DNA of 64,000 nucleotides from a virus: the IMG/VR virus record IMGVR_UViG_3300043411_000942, positions 62,001-126,000 of that record. One strand, given 5' to 3'. Each line of letters begins with the position of its first letter. Position 1 is the first letter of the stretch. Below, piece by piece: positions 58,458 through 64,000 of the stretch. A program made the position numbers and the translations under genes. Under the pieces are notes generated by a model. It worked only from the letters and a program-made list of their open reading frames with translations, did no database searches and was not told the DNA's origin.

Positions 58458-59282
58458 TTAGACTTCAGCTCTCTCGTTCTTGACGTCGAAGTGCTTGCGT
58501 AGTACCGACTTGATTTGGTCCTTGTACTTCAACCAAGCTGGGTGCGACATCGGGTTGTTCTTTAGGAACGGGATCATTTGGTCTCGAACAATCTCGGCGT
58601 CCGTATACCCCTGTAGGAGCAAGTCAAAGTAAAGGTCCAGGTCTGGAGTGACCCTGGGGTTTACCTTCCTAGCCAATTCATCTCGGATGTTGTCCAAGTC
58701 ACTCTCTAGAAGGTACTTGTCGAGGTGGTCCCAAGCCCCTGGGTCCTCAATGACCCTCTCAACGCCTTCCAGGTCCGTCATGGAATCCGTGATACTCTTG
58801 TCTTCATCCCCTCTGGTGTCATGCCTAAACTGGTCGATAGCTAGCATGTTGAGGGCCGTAAGGATATAGCTTTCTGCTCTCTTTAGAGGTTGACCTGATA
58901 GGTTCCGTAGGGAGTCAGGCTTAGCTAGAAACTTGAGCATTAGCTCCGTCATCAGGTCTTCTGCTCGGTTCGGATCGCGATGCTTCATGAGTAGCATCTT
59001 GTAAGCCTTCGAGCCAAAGTTGGCGCCGTAACCACTAGGGATCTTACGGTCCATCTCTCGTGCGTTCTGAGGCTTGAAGTTCTCAGCAGGTTGATCCTTG
59101 ATGGGTGGAAGTCCCTCCACCCCGTTCATCAAGAATAACCCGTAGATAACTCTCCCGAACCCAGCAGCGGGCCCAGCTGCTAGCTTCACTAGAAGGTTAG
59201 CCAGCCTATATCCCCATGGAAGGCTGGCATATACCTTACGACCTAACTCACTAGCGACTCTTACTAAGGCGTGTGTATCCAT
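58458..59282 (-). CDS. Sigma-factor-like protein with N-terminal RVA motif, 274 aa
   Basis: About residues 100-160 read as sigma region 2: RDPNRAEDLMTELMLKFLAK then AESYILTALNMLAIDQFRHD TR, with the 'AeDl.qe.....yl...l.N...D..R' pattern. The C-terminal part (LYFDLLLQGYTDAEIVRDQM) could be a weak region 4. N-terminus MDTHALVRVASELGRKVYAS has the RVA motif and a hydrophobic stretch. It may be a transcription factor carried in the virion (inference). Confidence 0.6.
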   Translation of the reverse strand: MDTHALVRVASELGRKVYASLPWGYRLANLLVKLAAGPAAGFGRVIYGLFLMNGVEGLPPIKDQPAENFKPQNAREMDRKIPSGYGANFGSKAYKMLLMKHRDPNRAEDLMTELMLKFLAKPDSLRNLSGQPLKRAESYILTALNMLAIDQFRHDTRGDEDKSITDSMTDLEGVERVIEDPGAWDHLDKYLLESDLDNIRDELARKVNPRVTPDLDLYFDLLLQGYTDAEIVRDQMIPFLKNNPMSHPAWLKYKDQIKSVLRKHFDVKNERAEV

Positions 59283-59308
59283 TACGGATAGTCTACGATA
59301 AAAGGATT

Positions 59309-60472
59309 CTACATCCCCCGAGAGACCATCCGCTGAGTGCCCTTTACGGACAACCCAATGGTGGTTGCAATCTCATTGAGATTGCAACCTTCGCTGAGAA
59401 GCTTAAGGATCTCAGCCTCACGCTCCTGGTTCCCCTCCGCAGACCAGCCCAGAGCCTTGCGGCTAGACTTACCAGAGGCAATCAGCTTCACAGTTTGAGT
59501 AAGGTCCACAATGACCTCTTGCTGGCATCCATGAGGGTCGACGATAGCACTCTCCCATGAGACCTCTTCGCTACCCTCTCTTGGGGTGACAACAATCTCC
59601 TTGTGCCTACGAGACTTGGTTCGCAACCAGTTCACATAGATATTGAAGACAGCTCGGTACAAGTACTGCTTGAAGGTACCACGAGTCCTAGGAAGGTGAG
59701 GAGACCCAGAGGTATCGTAATCAACGACCTTCCGACCTTTGATTCGGAACTCCTCCCGAATCGCCTCGTACTTCTCAATGTCTGCCTTAGAGTAAGTAGC
59801 CTCAGAGGACATGCAATCCCCACTAATAGGAGATGGCGCCCACTGACCCTTTAACCTAGGGCAACAAAAGAGGCACAAGGTGTGCACTTCCGAGAGGGTA
59901 GGTTCAAGACTACTCACTTCCGCATTACCCGTACGGTACAAGTAGAAGTTTTGGAAACGAGAAACCACCCAAAAGACTTGACGGGTCTTAGGGATCCCGA
60001 ACTCCCGCTGAAGGTTCTCTCGTTCCTCCTCTTGAAGGTCCTTGGACATCAACCTAAGCTTGCTAGCATAGGAATTCATGTCGGTACCACAAGAAGAGCA
60101 TACTCCGTGGTCCCTACTCTCCACTTCCTCTAGAAGAGCCTTAGAGGGACGCTCTACCTTCAATCCCTTAGGAAAGACTCCCAAGACGTATCGGTATACC
60201 GCCATCTTGAAAGCACTTTCTTGCATCTTCAGGTAAGCAGCAGCTGAGGAAGCTGTCACAACCTCAGGCAACCTTACCGAGTAGGAGTTGTCATACTTCC
60301 TTAGGAAGTCGGCTTCAAACAACTTGAGCCAGACATGCTGGATGATATCCGCCGAGTTATCAGCTACCTTGTTAGCCTTTCGGATCGCACTACTCACAAA
60401 GGTGGAGTAATGCTTTACGAAGTCGTTGTTGTTCTTAGGTACGTAGTCTTCATCAGTCTTTTTAACAAGCAT
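59309..60472 (-). CDS. ECF-like sigma factor with zinc-binding insertion, 387 aa
   Basis: Promoter copy 37 sets the start at 60472 (MLVKKTDEDYVPKNN), removing a CA-repeat-encoded extension. Region 2: FVKHYSTFVSSAIRKANKVA ... SADIIQHVWLKLFEADF (about 18-56). An insertion with CSSCGTDM and LCLFCCPRLK (about 125-215) probably binds zinc. Region 2.3-like helix YLYRAVFNIYVNWLRTKSR later, and region 4 HTH EAEILKLLSEGCNLNEIATT IGLS near the C-terminus. It is the best candidate to recognise the GTTAAR-N16-CGTA promoters, including its own. Confidence 0.75.
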   Translation of the reverse strand: MLVKKTDEDYVPKNNNDFVKHYSTFVSSAIRKANKVADNSADIIQHVWLKLFEADFLRKYDNSYSVRLPEVVTASSAAAYLKMQESAFKMAVYRYVLGVFPKGLKVERPSKALLEEVESRDHGVCSSCGTDMNSYASKLRLMSKDLQEEERENLQREFGIPKTRQVFWVVSRFQNFYLYRTGNAEVSSLEPTLSEVHTLCLFCCPRLKGQWAPSPISGDCMSSEATYSKADIEKYEAIREEFRIKGRKVVDYDTSGSPHLPRTRGTFKQYLYRAVFNIYVNWLRTKSRRHKEIVVTPREGSEEVSWESAIVDPHGCQQEVIVDLTQTVKLIASGKSSRKALGWSAEGNQEREAEILKLLSEGCNLNEIATTIGLSVKGTQRMVSRGM

Positions 60473-60479
60473 CGTCTTC

Positions 60480-60508
60480 CTTACGGAAGTTGGAGGTGAA
60501 CACTTAAC
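60480..60508 (-). promoter_or_regulatory. ECF-like phage promoter, copy 37 (sigma gene)
   Basis: Minus strand: GTTAAG (60508-60503), 16-base spacer, CCGTAAG (60486-60480), 7 bases to ATG 60472. Suggests autoregulation. Confidence 0.85.
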
Positions 60509-60522
60509 CGAAAACTTGATCC

Positions 60523-60540
60523 CACACACACACACACACA
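60523..60540. repeat. (CA)9 microsatellite
   Basis: Nine CA units just upstream of the sigma promoter; readable as MCVCVC on the minus strand but outside the true gene. Confidence 0.9.
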
Positions 60541-61121
60541 TGACTACTAGGTAGGATTGAGGTACTGAGGAGGGCTGCTCTATCTAGGGGGGTAGGGTTA
60601 GGATGACTGGTTAGGTTGAAAGGGATGTTCGTATCAGGATGATTGGTTTTTGAGTTAGTTTCGCTACACTATACCAAAAAGAATAAGATCTGATCGGTAT
60701 AGGAGGGGTTAAGGATGGTGGTCCTAGGTAGTAACCCCTATCTGAGTCTACTGAGTCCTTGAGGGACTCTTTGGTCGGAGTGAGTTATGAAGTACCTACC
60801 TCAATGCTCACTTACTTACGGGATCTGCCTAACTTTCCACAACTTCATGTTAGACTGGAGCGACTCATCTTTCAGAGCCTCCTCTCCAAGGAGAGGACCT
60901 TAAGAGACCTTCTAGAGGAAAGAAGCTGACCCCTCTAGACTAACCCACACAGGCTTTTCAAGTACTGATCAGGAAGTGCTGTCACTACTTGTCCTACTTT
61001 CTAGTAGGTATGGAACCCTATAACCCATCCCTCGGTCACTGAGGTTGACCCCTCTCGTATAGACCTGAGAAACCCCTAGCGCAAGTCATTTTGTTCTGGT
61101 ACCCTCTCATTGAGGTATTTC
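60541..61121. other. Non-coding divergent region with inverted repeats
   Basis: No credible ORF for 580 bases. Inverted repeats: CTATACC/GGTATAG (about 60669-60701), GAGTCC/GGACTC near 60750, TCCTCTCC/GGAGAGGA (60890-60907). T/G-rich on the left half. Could hold host-type early promoters or a replication or packaging site; nothing decisive. Confidence 0.5.
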
Positions 61122-61451
61122 ATGTACTTAGCTAGTGTTGTCGAGCTATCCGATGTGAAAGATAGCCCAAAACTACGGGTCAACTTACCTAGCCCTCTAC
61201 TTATCGGCTCCAAGGTGACTTTGAGCTGTAAAGTGCAGCGTAGGAGGGGACCTAGGACAGAGGAGCTTTCGATCCAAGGTGAGTTCAGGGTGGTCTCTTG
61301 TGTCTTCGATGTCGCCAAACAGCGTCAGTTAGTTTCTATCGAGACTACCCAGGTAGCTCCAGTGTGGAGGTCCATTCGAAATCCTCCTCAGAGGGGGTTA
61401 GCTCCTACTCACTCTCACTCCATAGTTGACGGTAAGTTATGTCCGACCTGA
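61122..61451 (+). CDS. Hypothetical beta-rich protein, 109 aa
   Basis: ATG 61122 (MYLASVVELSDVKDSPK) follows GAGG by 6 bases. LRVNLPSPLLIGSKVTLSCK, VQRRRGPRTEELSIQGEFRV and QLVSIETTQVAPVWRSIR match a pattern 'LpsPL..g.kv.l...l.R..g.RtE.l.v.GeFRV......d...RQl..v......P.Wr.v' that I know from large phages, probably a virion component. Confidence 0.65.
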   Translation: MYLASVVELSDVKDSPKLRVNLPSPLLIGSKVTLSCKVQRRRGPRTEELSIQGEFRVVSCVFDVAKQRQLVSIETTQVAPVWRSIRNPPQRGLAPTHSHSIVDGKLCPT

Positions 61452-61729
61452 GTATAGGTAAGCTCACTGATGCGCTACCTCTTGCGATCTGGTTACCTCG
61501 TAGTAGCTACGATGTTTACCGGGGGAGCCCATCGGAGATCATCCAAGAACTTACTGGGAACAAGTCTACTTCCATGCGGCAAGCCATCAAGAAGGTCACG
61601 AAAAGTCTTGAGGTGACTCGTCGAGTGAAGCTGGAACTTCCCTGGGGTGAGTCCGATGACGTCCTTGCTACTCTTTTGGTTCACGCTATGCTTCAGTTGA
61701 AAATCAGTCAACCCGTACCATCCGCCTAA
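61439..61729 (+). CDS. Hypothetical protein, 96 aa
   Basis: Overlaps the previous gene by 13 bases. IWLPRSSYDVYRGSPSEIIQ ELTG, then basic helix and VLATLLVHAMLQLKI. No family recognised. Confidence 0.6.
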   Translation: MSDLSIGKLTDALPLAIWLPRSSYDVYRGSPSEIIQELTGNKSTSMRQAIKKVTKSLEVTRRVKLELPWGESDDVLATLLVHAMLQLKISQPVPSA

Positions 61730-61737
61730 GAGGCTTC

Positions 61738-61923
61738 ATGAAACTAGTCAATGCGATTGCTCTCTCCGTTGTTTTTCTTGCCTTGGTAGGTTCCTGCGTC
61801 GCAGGCGTCTACCTCAAGGTCCAGGGTAAACTTACTTGGGCTCCCTTTGGGATCTGGATGCTAACCGCAGGGTGCCTGCTTGCCATGGTTGGTTACATGA
61901 TTCGAGGGTTGAACCAAAAGTGA
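61738..61923 (+). CDS. Membrane protein, two spans, 61 aa
   Basis: MKLVNAIALSVVFLALVGSC and GIWMLTAGCLLAMVGYMI are hydrophobic, separated by a short loop, with a basic C-terminus. Last gene before a bidirectional terminator. A small holin-like size, but no lysis gene is adjacent. Confidence 0.65.
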   Translation: MKLVNAIALSVVFLALVGSCVAGVYLKVQGKLTWAPFGIWMLTAGCLLAMVGYMIRGLNQK

Positions 61924-61928
61924 TTGTT

Positions 61929-61965
61929 CGGTTGCCTCTACCTCCTAACTTGGTAGAGGCAACCG
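61929..61965. terminator. Bidirectional terminator
   Basis: CGGTTGCCTCTACC (61929-61942) pairs perfectly with GGTAGAGGCAACCG (61952-61965). It separates convergent genes (membrane protein and Ku). Confidence 0.85.
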
Positions 61966-61972
61966 ACAGAGC

Positions 61973-62749
61973 TTAGGTTCGGTTGACGGCAGCTTCGATG
62001 CTAGCTTTGAGTGCTGCAAGGAGGTCTGTCATAGGAGCCTGAGCCTTCACTGGGGTGTCGATAGCAAGACCTTCCTGCTTCTTGGCTACAGCCTCCTTCA
62101 CCCGTTTGGCGTAGTTGTCCTCGTACTTCTGAGGCTCGAAGGTCTTGGTAGCCAGAGCTTCCACGAGCATGCAAGCAACCTTCTCTTCTGCTTCCATCAC
62201 TTGAGCTTTGGCAGCAGGGACCTCCCCGAAGTCTCGCACTTCGTTGGCGTAGAACATTTGGTGCATCACCAGACCACCCTCGTAGGGGCGGACAAGCACC
62301 AAGTGCTCTCGCCCTCGGTTGGACCACTGAGCCACAGCGATCTTGCCTTGCTTCTTCATGACCTGACTAAGCAGGTAGTAAGACTTGTCACCACCCTTGT
62401 TGGGACCCAGGTAGTAGGACTTCTCGACCTGGAAGACGTTGAAGGCTTCTGCGGGGATAAACTCCTTTATCTCCATGCTGTTTGCGTTCTCGCTATCGAG
62501 AACAGACAGCTCTTCCTTGCTGAAGCGAACAAGGGTTCCGCCCTTCTCGACTTCGTAACCTCGCCCACATTCGGAGTACTCCACAGGGGCTCCCGTGATG
62601 GAGTCGGTATACTTCTGCTTCACCTTGTTGCCAGCAGGAGTGACCATGCACAGGCTTACGGTCTCTGCACTTGCAGAGAGGTAGATTTTGACCGGAACGG
62701 AAACCAGCCCGAAGGACAGGGTTGCACTAGCGATGGATCGAATGCTCAT
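61973..62749 (-). CDS. ku: Ku DNA-end-binding protein
   Basis: 258 aa, the length of bacterial Ku. Starts MSIRSIASATLSFGLVSVPV, the invariant 'w.g.lsFGLV.iPVk.y' beginning (R replaces W). Later VEYSECGRGYEVEKGG, FIPAEAFNVFQVEKSYYLGP and YEGGLVMHQMFYANEVRDF match the ring core. Bacterial Ku recruits LigD; no ligase D is in the window. Phage Ku proteins (for example in some mycobacteriophages) protect or circularise DNA ends. Confidence 0.95.
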   Translation of the reverse strand: MSIRSIASATLSFGLVSVPVKIYLSASAETVSLCMVTPAGNKVKQKYTDSITGAPVEYSECGRGYEVEKGGTLVRFSKEELSVLDSENANSMEIKEFIPAEAFNVFQVEKSYYLGPNKGGDKSYYLLSQVMKKQGKIAVAQWSNRGREHLVLVRPYEGGLVMHQMFYANEVRDFGEVPAAKAQVMEAEEKVACMLVEALATKTFEPQKYEDNYAKRVKEAVAKKQEGLAIDTPVKAQAPMTDLLAALKASIEAAVNRT

Positions 62750-62756
62750 ATTATCT

Positions 62757-62785
62757 CTTACGGAAAGGTTTAGGTTCGACTTAAC
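62757..62785 (-). promoter_or_regulatory. ECF-like phage promoter, copy 38 (ku)
   Basis: Minus strand: GTTAAG (62785-62780), 16-base spacer, CCGTAAG (62763-62757), 7 bases to ATG 62749. Its spacer resembles that of copy 39. Confidence 0.85.
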
Positions 62786-62806
62786 GTGAATCTGCGGAAC
62801 CCAGGG

Positions 62807-63082
62807 TCACAGGTCTTCACGGATACTTTTGCGATCCCAGTTGTACTTGACAGCAAGTACAACCGCCTCTTGTAGAAGCTCGGAGTTCTTGAGAGTGTTG
62901 TCCAACCCCAGAACCTGAGGTGGGCTAGAGACAAAGCAAAATGCCTCAATAGCCCTTTCGTAGGACTCCCATCGGTAACTCAGGCAGAGACAGTTGATGA
63001 TTTGAACAAGAAGCTTTCGACGCTCCTTGTTCCCACCCTCCGCGTTAACCCAGGCTACCCAAACGCCTTCCAAGTGACTCAT
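62807..63082 (-). CDS. Hypothetical protein, 91 aa
   Basis: MSHLEGVWVAWVNAEGGNKE, then Cys-containing helices (INCLCLSYRWESYERAIEAF). Its promoter is nearly identical to that of ku, so the two are probably co-expressed. Confidence 0.65.
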   Translation of the reverse strand: MSHLEGVWVAWVNAEGGNKERRKLLVQIINCLCLSYRWESYERAIEAFCFVSSPPQVLGLDNTLKNSELLQEAVVLAVKYNWDRKSIREDL

Positions 63083-63089
63083 AGAGTAC

Positions 63090-63118
63090 TATACGGAAAG
63101 ACCTAGGTTCGCCTTAAC
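63090..63118 (-). promoter_or_regulatory. ECF-like phage promoter, copy 39
   Basis: Minus strand: GTTAAG (63118-63113), 16-base spacer, CCGTATA (63096-63090), 7 bases to ATG 63082. Confidence 0.8.
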
Positions 63119-63202
63119 CCTTACCGACCGTACTCATACACAAAAACAGGGATGTCCCGAAGCTGCTCCTGAATGATTGGTTCAATTACACTCCAATCTA
63201 TC
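63119..63202 (-). pseudogene. Possible 3' remnant of a lost gene
   Basis: On the minus strand a frame without any usual start codon reads WSVIEPIIQEQLRDIPVFVY EYGR and stops just before promoter copy 39, at the position where genes normally end. A TAA closes the frame upstream. Looks like the tail of a deleted gene. Confidence 0.3.
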
Positions 63203-63233
63203 CTCCAATCGAGTTATAGGTAAGTGATTGGCA

Positions 63234-64000
63234 TCAATCAGGACTTTCTGAGTTGAAGTAGCCTCGGAGGACGTTGAAAGAGGATCGAAGGTTGCGGTAA
63301 ACCTGAGCCCAGATTTCTTGGACCTTGTTAATATGCTCAAACTCACCATCCTCCCCATTACGATGAGCTACCTCATGGATAAGGGTAAGCAGGACTTCGT
63401 CTTGTTCGAAGCATCTGTGAGAGATGAGGACCTTACCGTTATTGTACTGACCCAGAAGGTCCGACCTGAATTCGACGATACTGACGTCCGAGAGAGTTAC
63501 AGGCTCAACTTCATTGACGACTTTAATTACGTCCAGGAGCTTAGCTTGCTCATCTGTGCTCAAATCTCCCCAAGAGAACGTACGAGTGACTTCCTTCTCC
63601 AGGGACTTCAGGATCTCTTCCTTGGTTCCAAAAGTCTGAGCCAGAACCGCCCCCAGAGGCTTGGAGACAACGATTCCCCGCTTACCCAAGTGTTCTACGC
63701 TCTTGCTTTCTTCCAAGTTGGAGACTGGGATCGCATTTGAACCATAGCGCTCCTGGAAGTTTCCTTGTACATCGTTTGCAATGGACTTGGAAACACCGTA
63801 GTTTGCCGTAACTTCGTCCAGCCCCTCAGTCTCCAAGGTTGGCAGGTCCAACATCTGGATAAACTTAGGGAAAAGGAGGGATGGCTCCTTATTTACCGAA
63901 CTCAGGAAGATGTTACGGCAGTGGTACTTCAGGTTCCACGATTCGACCATCCTACGGTCACGGTCAAGCTCCACATCCTTCAGGTCATACCCAAAGTTGG
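63234..64000 (-). CDS. HExxH protein, 5' end beyond the window
   Basis: The frame stays open through the right edge (NFGYDLKDVELDRDRRMV), so the gene is cut there; the internal GTG 63974 is not a likely start. LLTLIHEVAHRNGEDGEFEH near the C-terminus holds the HExxH site with a downstream Glu/His. The '...fgYdl.DveldRDR.mv..w.l...' block recalls ATPase-plus-peptidase phage proteins. Fourth HExxH protein in the window. Confidence 0.7.
   Translation of the reverse strand, partial: NFGYDLKDVELDRDRRMVESWNLKYHCRNIFLSSVNKEPSLLFPKFIQMLDLPTLETEGLDEVTANYGVSKSIANDVQGNFQERYGSNAIPVSNLEESKSVEHLGKRGIVVSKPLGAVLAQTFGTKEEILKSLEKEVTRTFSWGDLSTDEQAKLLDVIKVVNEVEPVTLSDVSIVEFRSDLLGQYNNGKVLISHRCFEQDEVLLTLIHEVAHRNGEDGEFEHINKVQEIWAQVYRNLRSSFNVLRGYFNSESPD

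Noticed and set aside
60473-60541. N-terminal extension of the sigma gene beginning MCVCVC
   Set aside because: Encoded by the (CA)9 repeat and the promoter; the promoter sets the start at 60472.
61738-61923. Holin
   Set aside because: Two spans and small size fit, but there is no endolysin or spanin next to it, so only a membrane protein is claimed.
62201-62773. 190-aa ORF on the plus strand
   Set aside because: Complete antisense of Ku, a certain gene.
63318-63740. 140-aa ORF on the plus strand
   Set aside because: Antisense of the HExxH gene that runs off the window edge.
1-64000. CRISPR array, insertion sequences, integrase or attachment sites
   Set aside because: No regularly spaced repeats, no transposase or integrase-like protein, and no duplicated tRNA end were seen.

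Overview
This window is best read as part of a large double-stranded DNA phage genome, jumbo-phage type. Genes are small, tightly packed and mostly unrecognisable. There are many ATGA/GTGA stop-start overlaps, frequent strand switches in short blocks, a tRNA-Lys, free-standing HNH endonucleases, and a scattering of enzymes typical of large phages: Ku, AlkB-like dioxygenase, RNA ligase, CCA-adding enzyme, dCTP deaminase, peptide deformylase, AdoMet decarboxylase, Nudix and ADP-ribosylglycohydrolase. No capsid, portal, terminase, polymerase or integrase gene is visible. The host cannot be named; a lipobox lipoprotein shows only that it is a bacterium. No CRISPR array or insertion sequence was seen.

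Layout: 0-19 kb is rightward and holds about 58 small genes, including ArsR-like and DUF262 proteins, AlkB, a HicA-like protein, tRNA-Lys, HNH and a cupin-like protein. It is interrupted by a 0.7 kb non-coding island (427-1145) rich in long inverted repeats. 19.2-37.5 kb is mostly leftward. It carries a CYTH phosphatase, a SWIM protein, an XRE-like regulator, a tRNA-like RNA, and an RNA-repair group: RNA ligase, cyclic-phosphate-processing receiver domain, RlaP-type nucleotidyltransferase and Nudix. 37.6-51 kb switches strand often and carries a J-domain protein, metallophosphoesterase, SLOG protein, CCA-adding enzyme, ADP-ribosylglycohydrolase, dCTP deaminase, deformylase, AdoMet decarboxylase and papain-like protease. 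51.7-60.5 kb is leftward and carries three HExxH metallopeptidases and two sigma-factor-like proteins. 60.5-61.1 kb is a non-coding divergent region. 61.1-64 kb holds three small rightward genes, then leftward Ku, a small gene and a fourth HExxH protein cut by the window edge.

The most striking signal is a repeated promoter-like element, GTTAAR-N15/16-NCGTANG, found 39 times on both strands (one copy, at 37553, is degenerate). It usually ends exactly 6-7 bases before an ATG. Its shape (-35, 16-bp spacer, CGTA -10) is that of an ECF-sigma promoter, and the window encodes sigma-like proteins, one of them behind a copy of the element. The TAA inside the -35 often serves as the stop codon of the preceding gene. 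The element corrects the start of about a dozen genes whose longest ORF begins upstream. Other unusual signals are two genes that read through only if a +1 frameshift occurs at CCC-N-TCC, a short RVAxRY-like motif at the ends of several unrelated proteins, micro-ORFs placed between promoter and gene, and a tRNA-like 3' end with encoded CCA on a 233-nt RNA.
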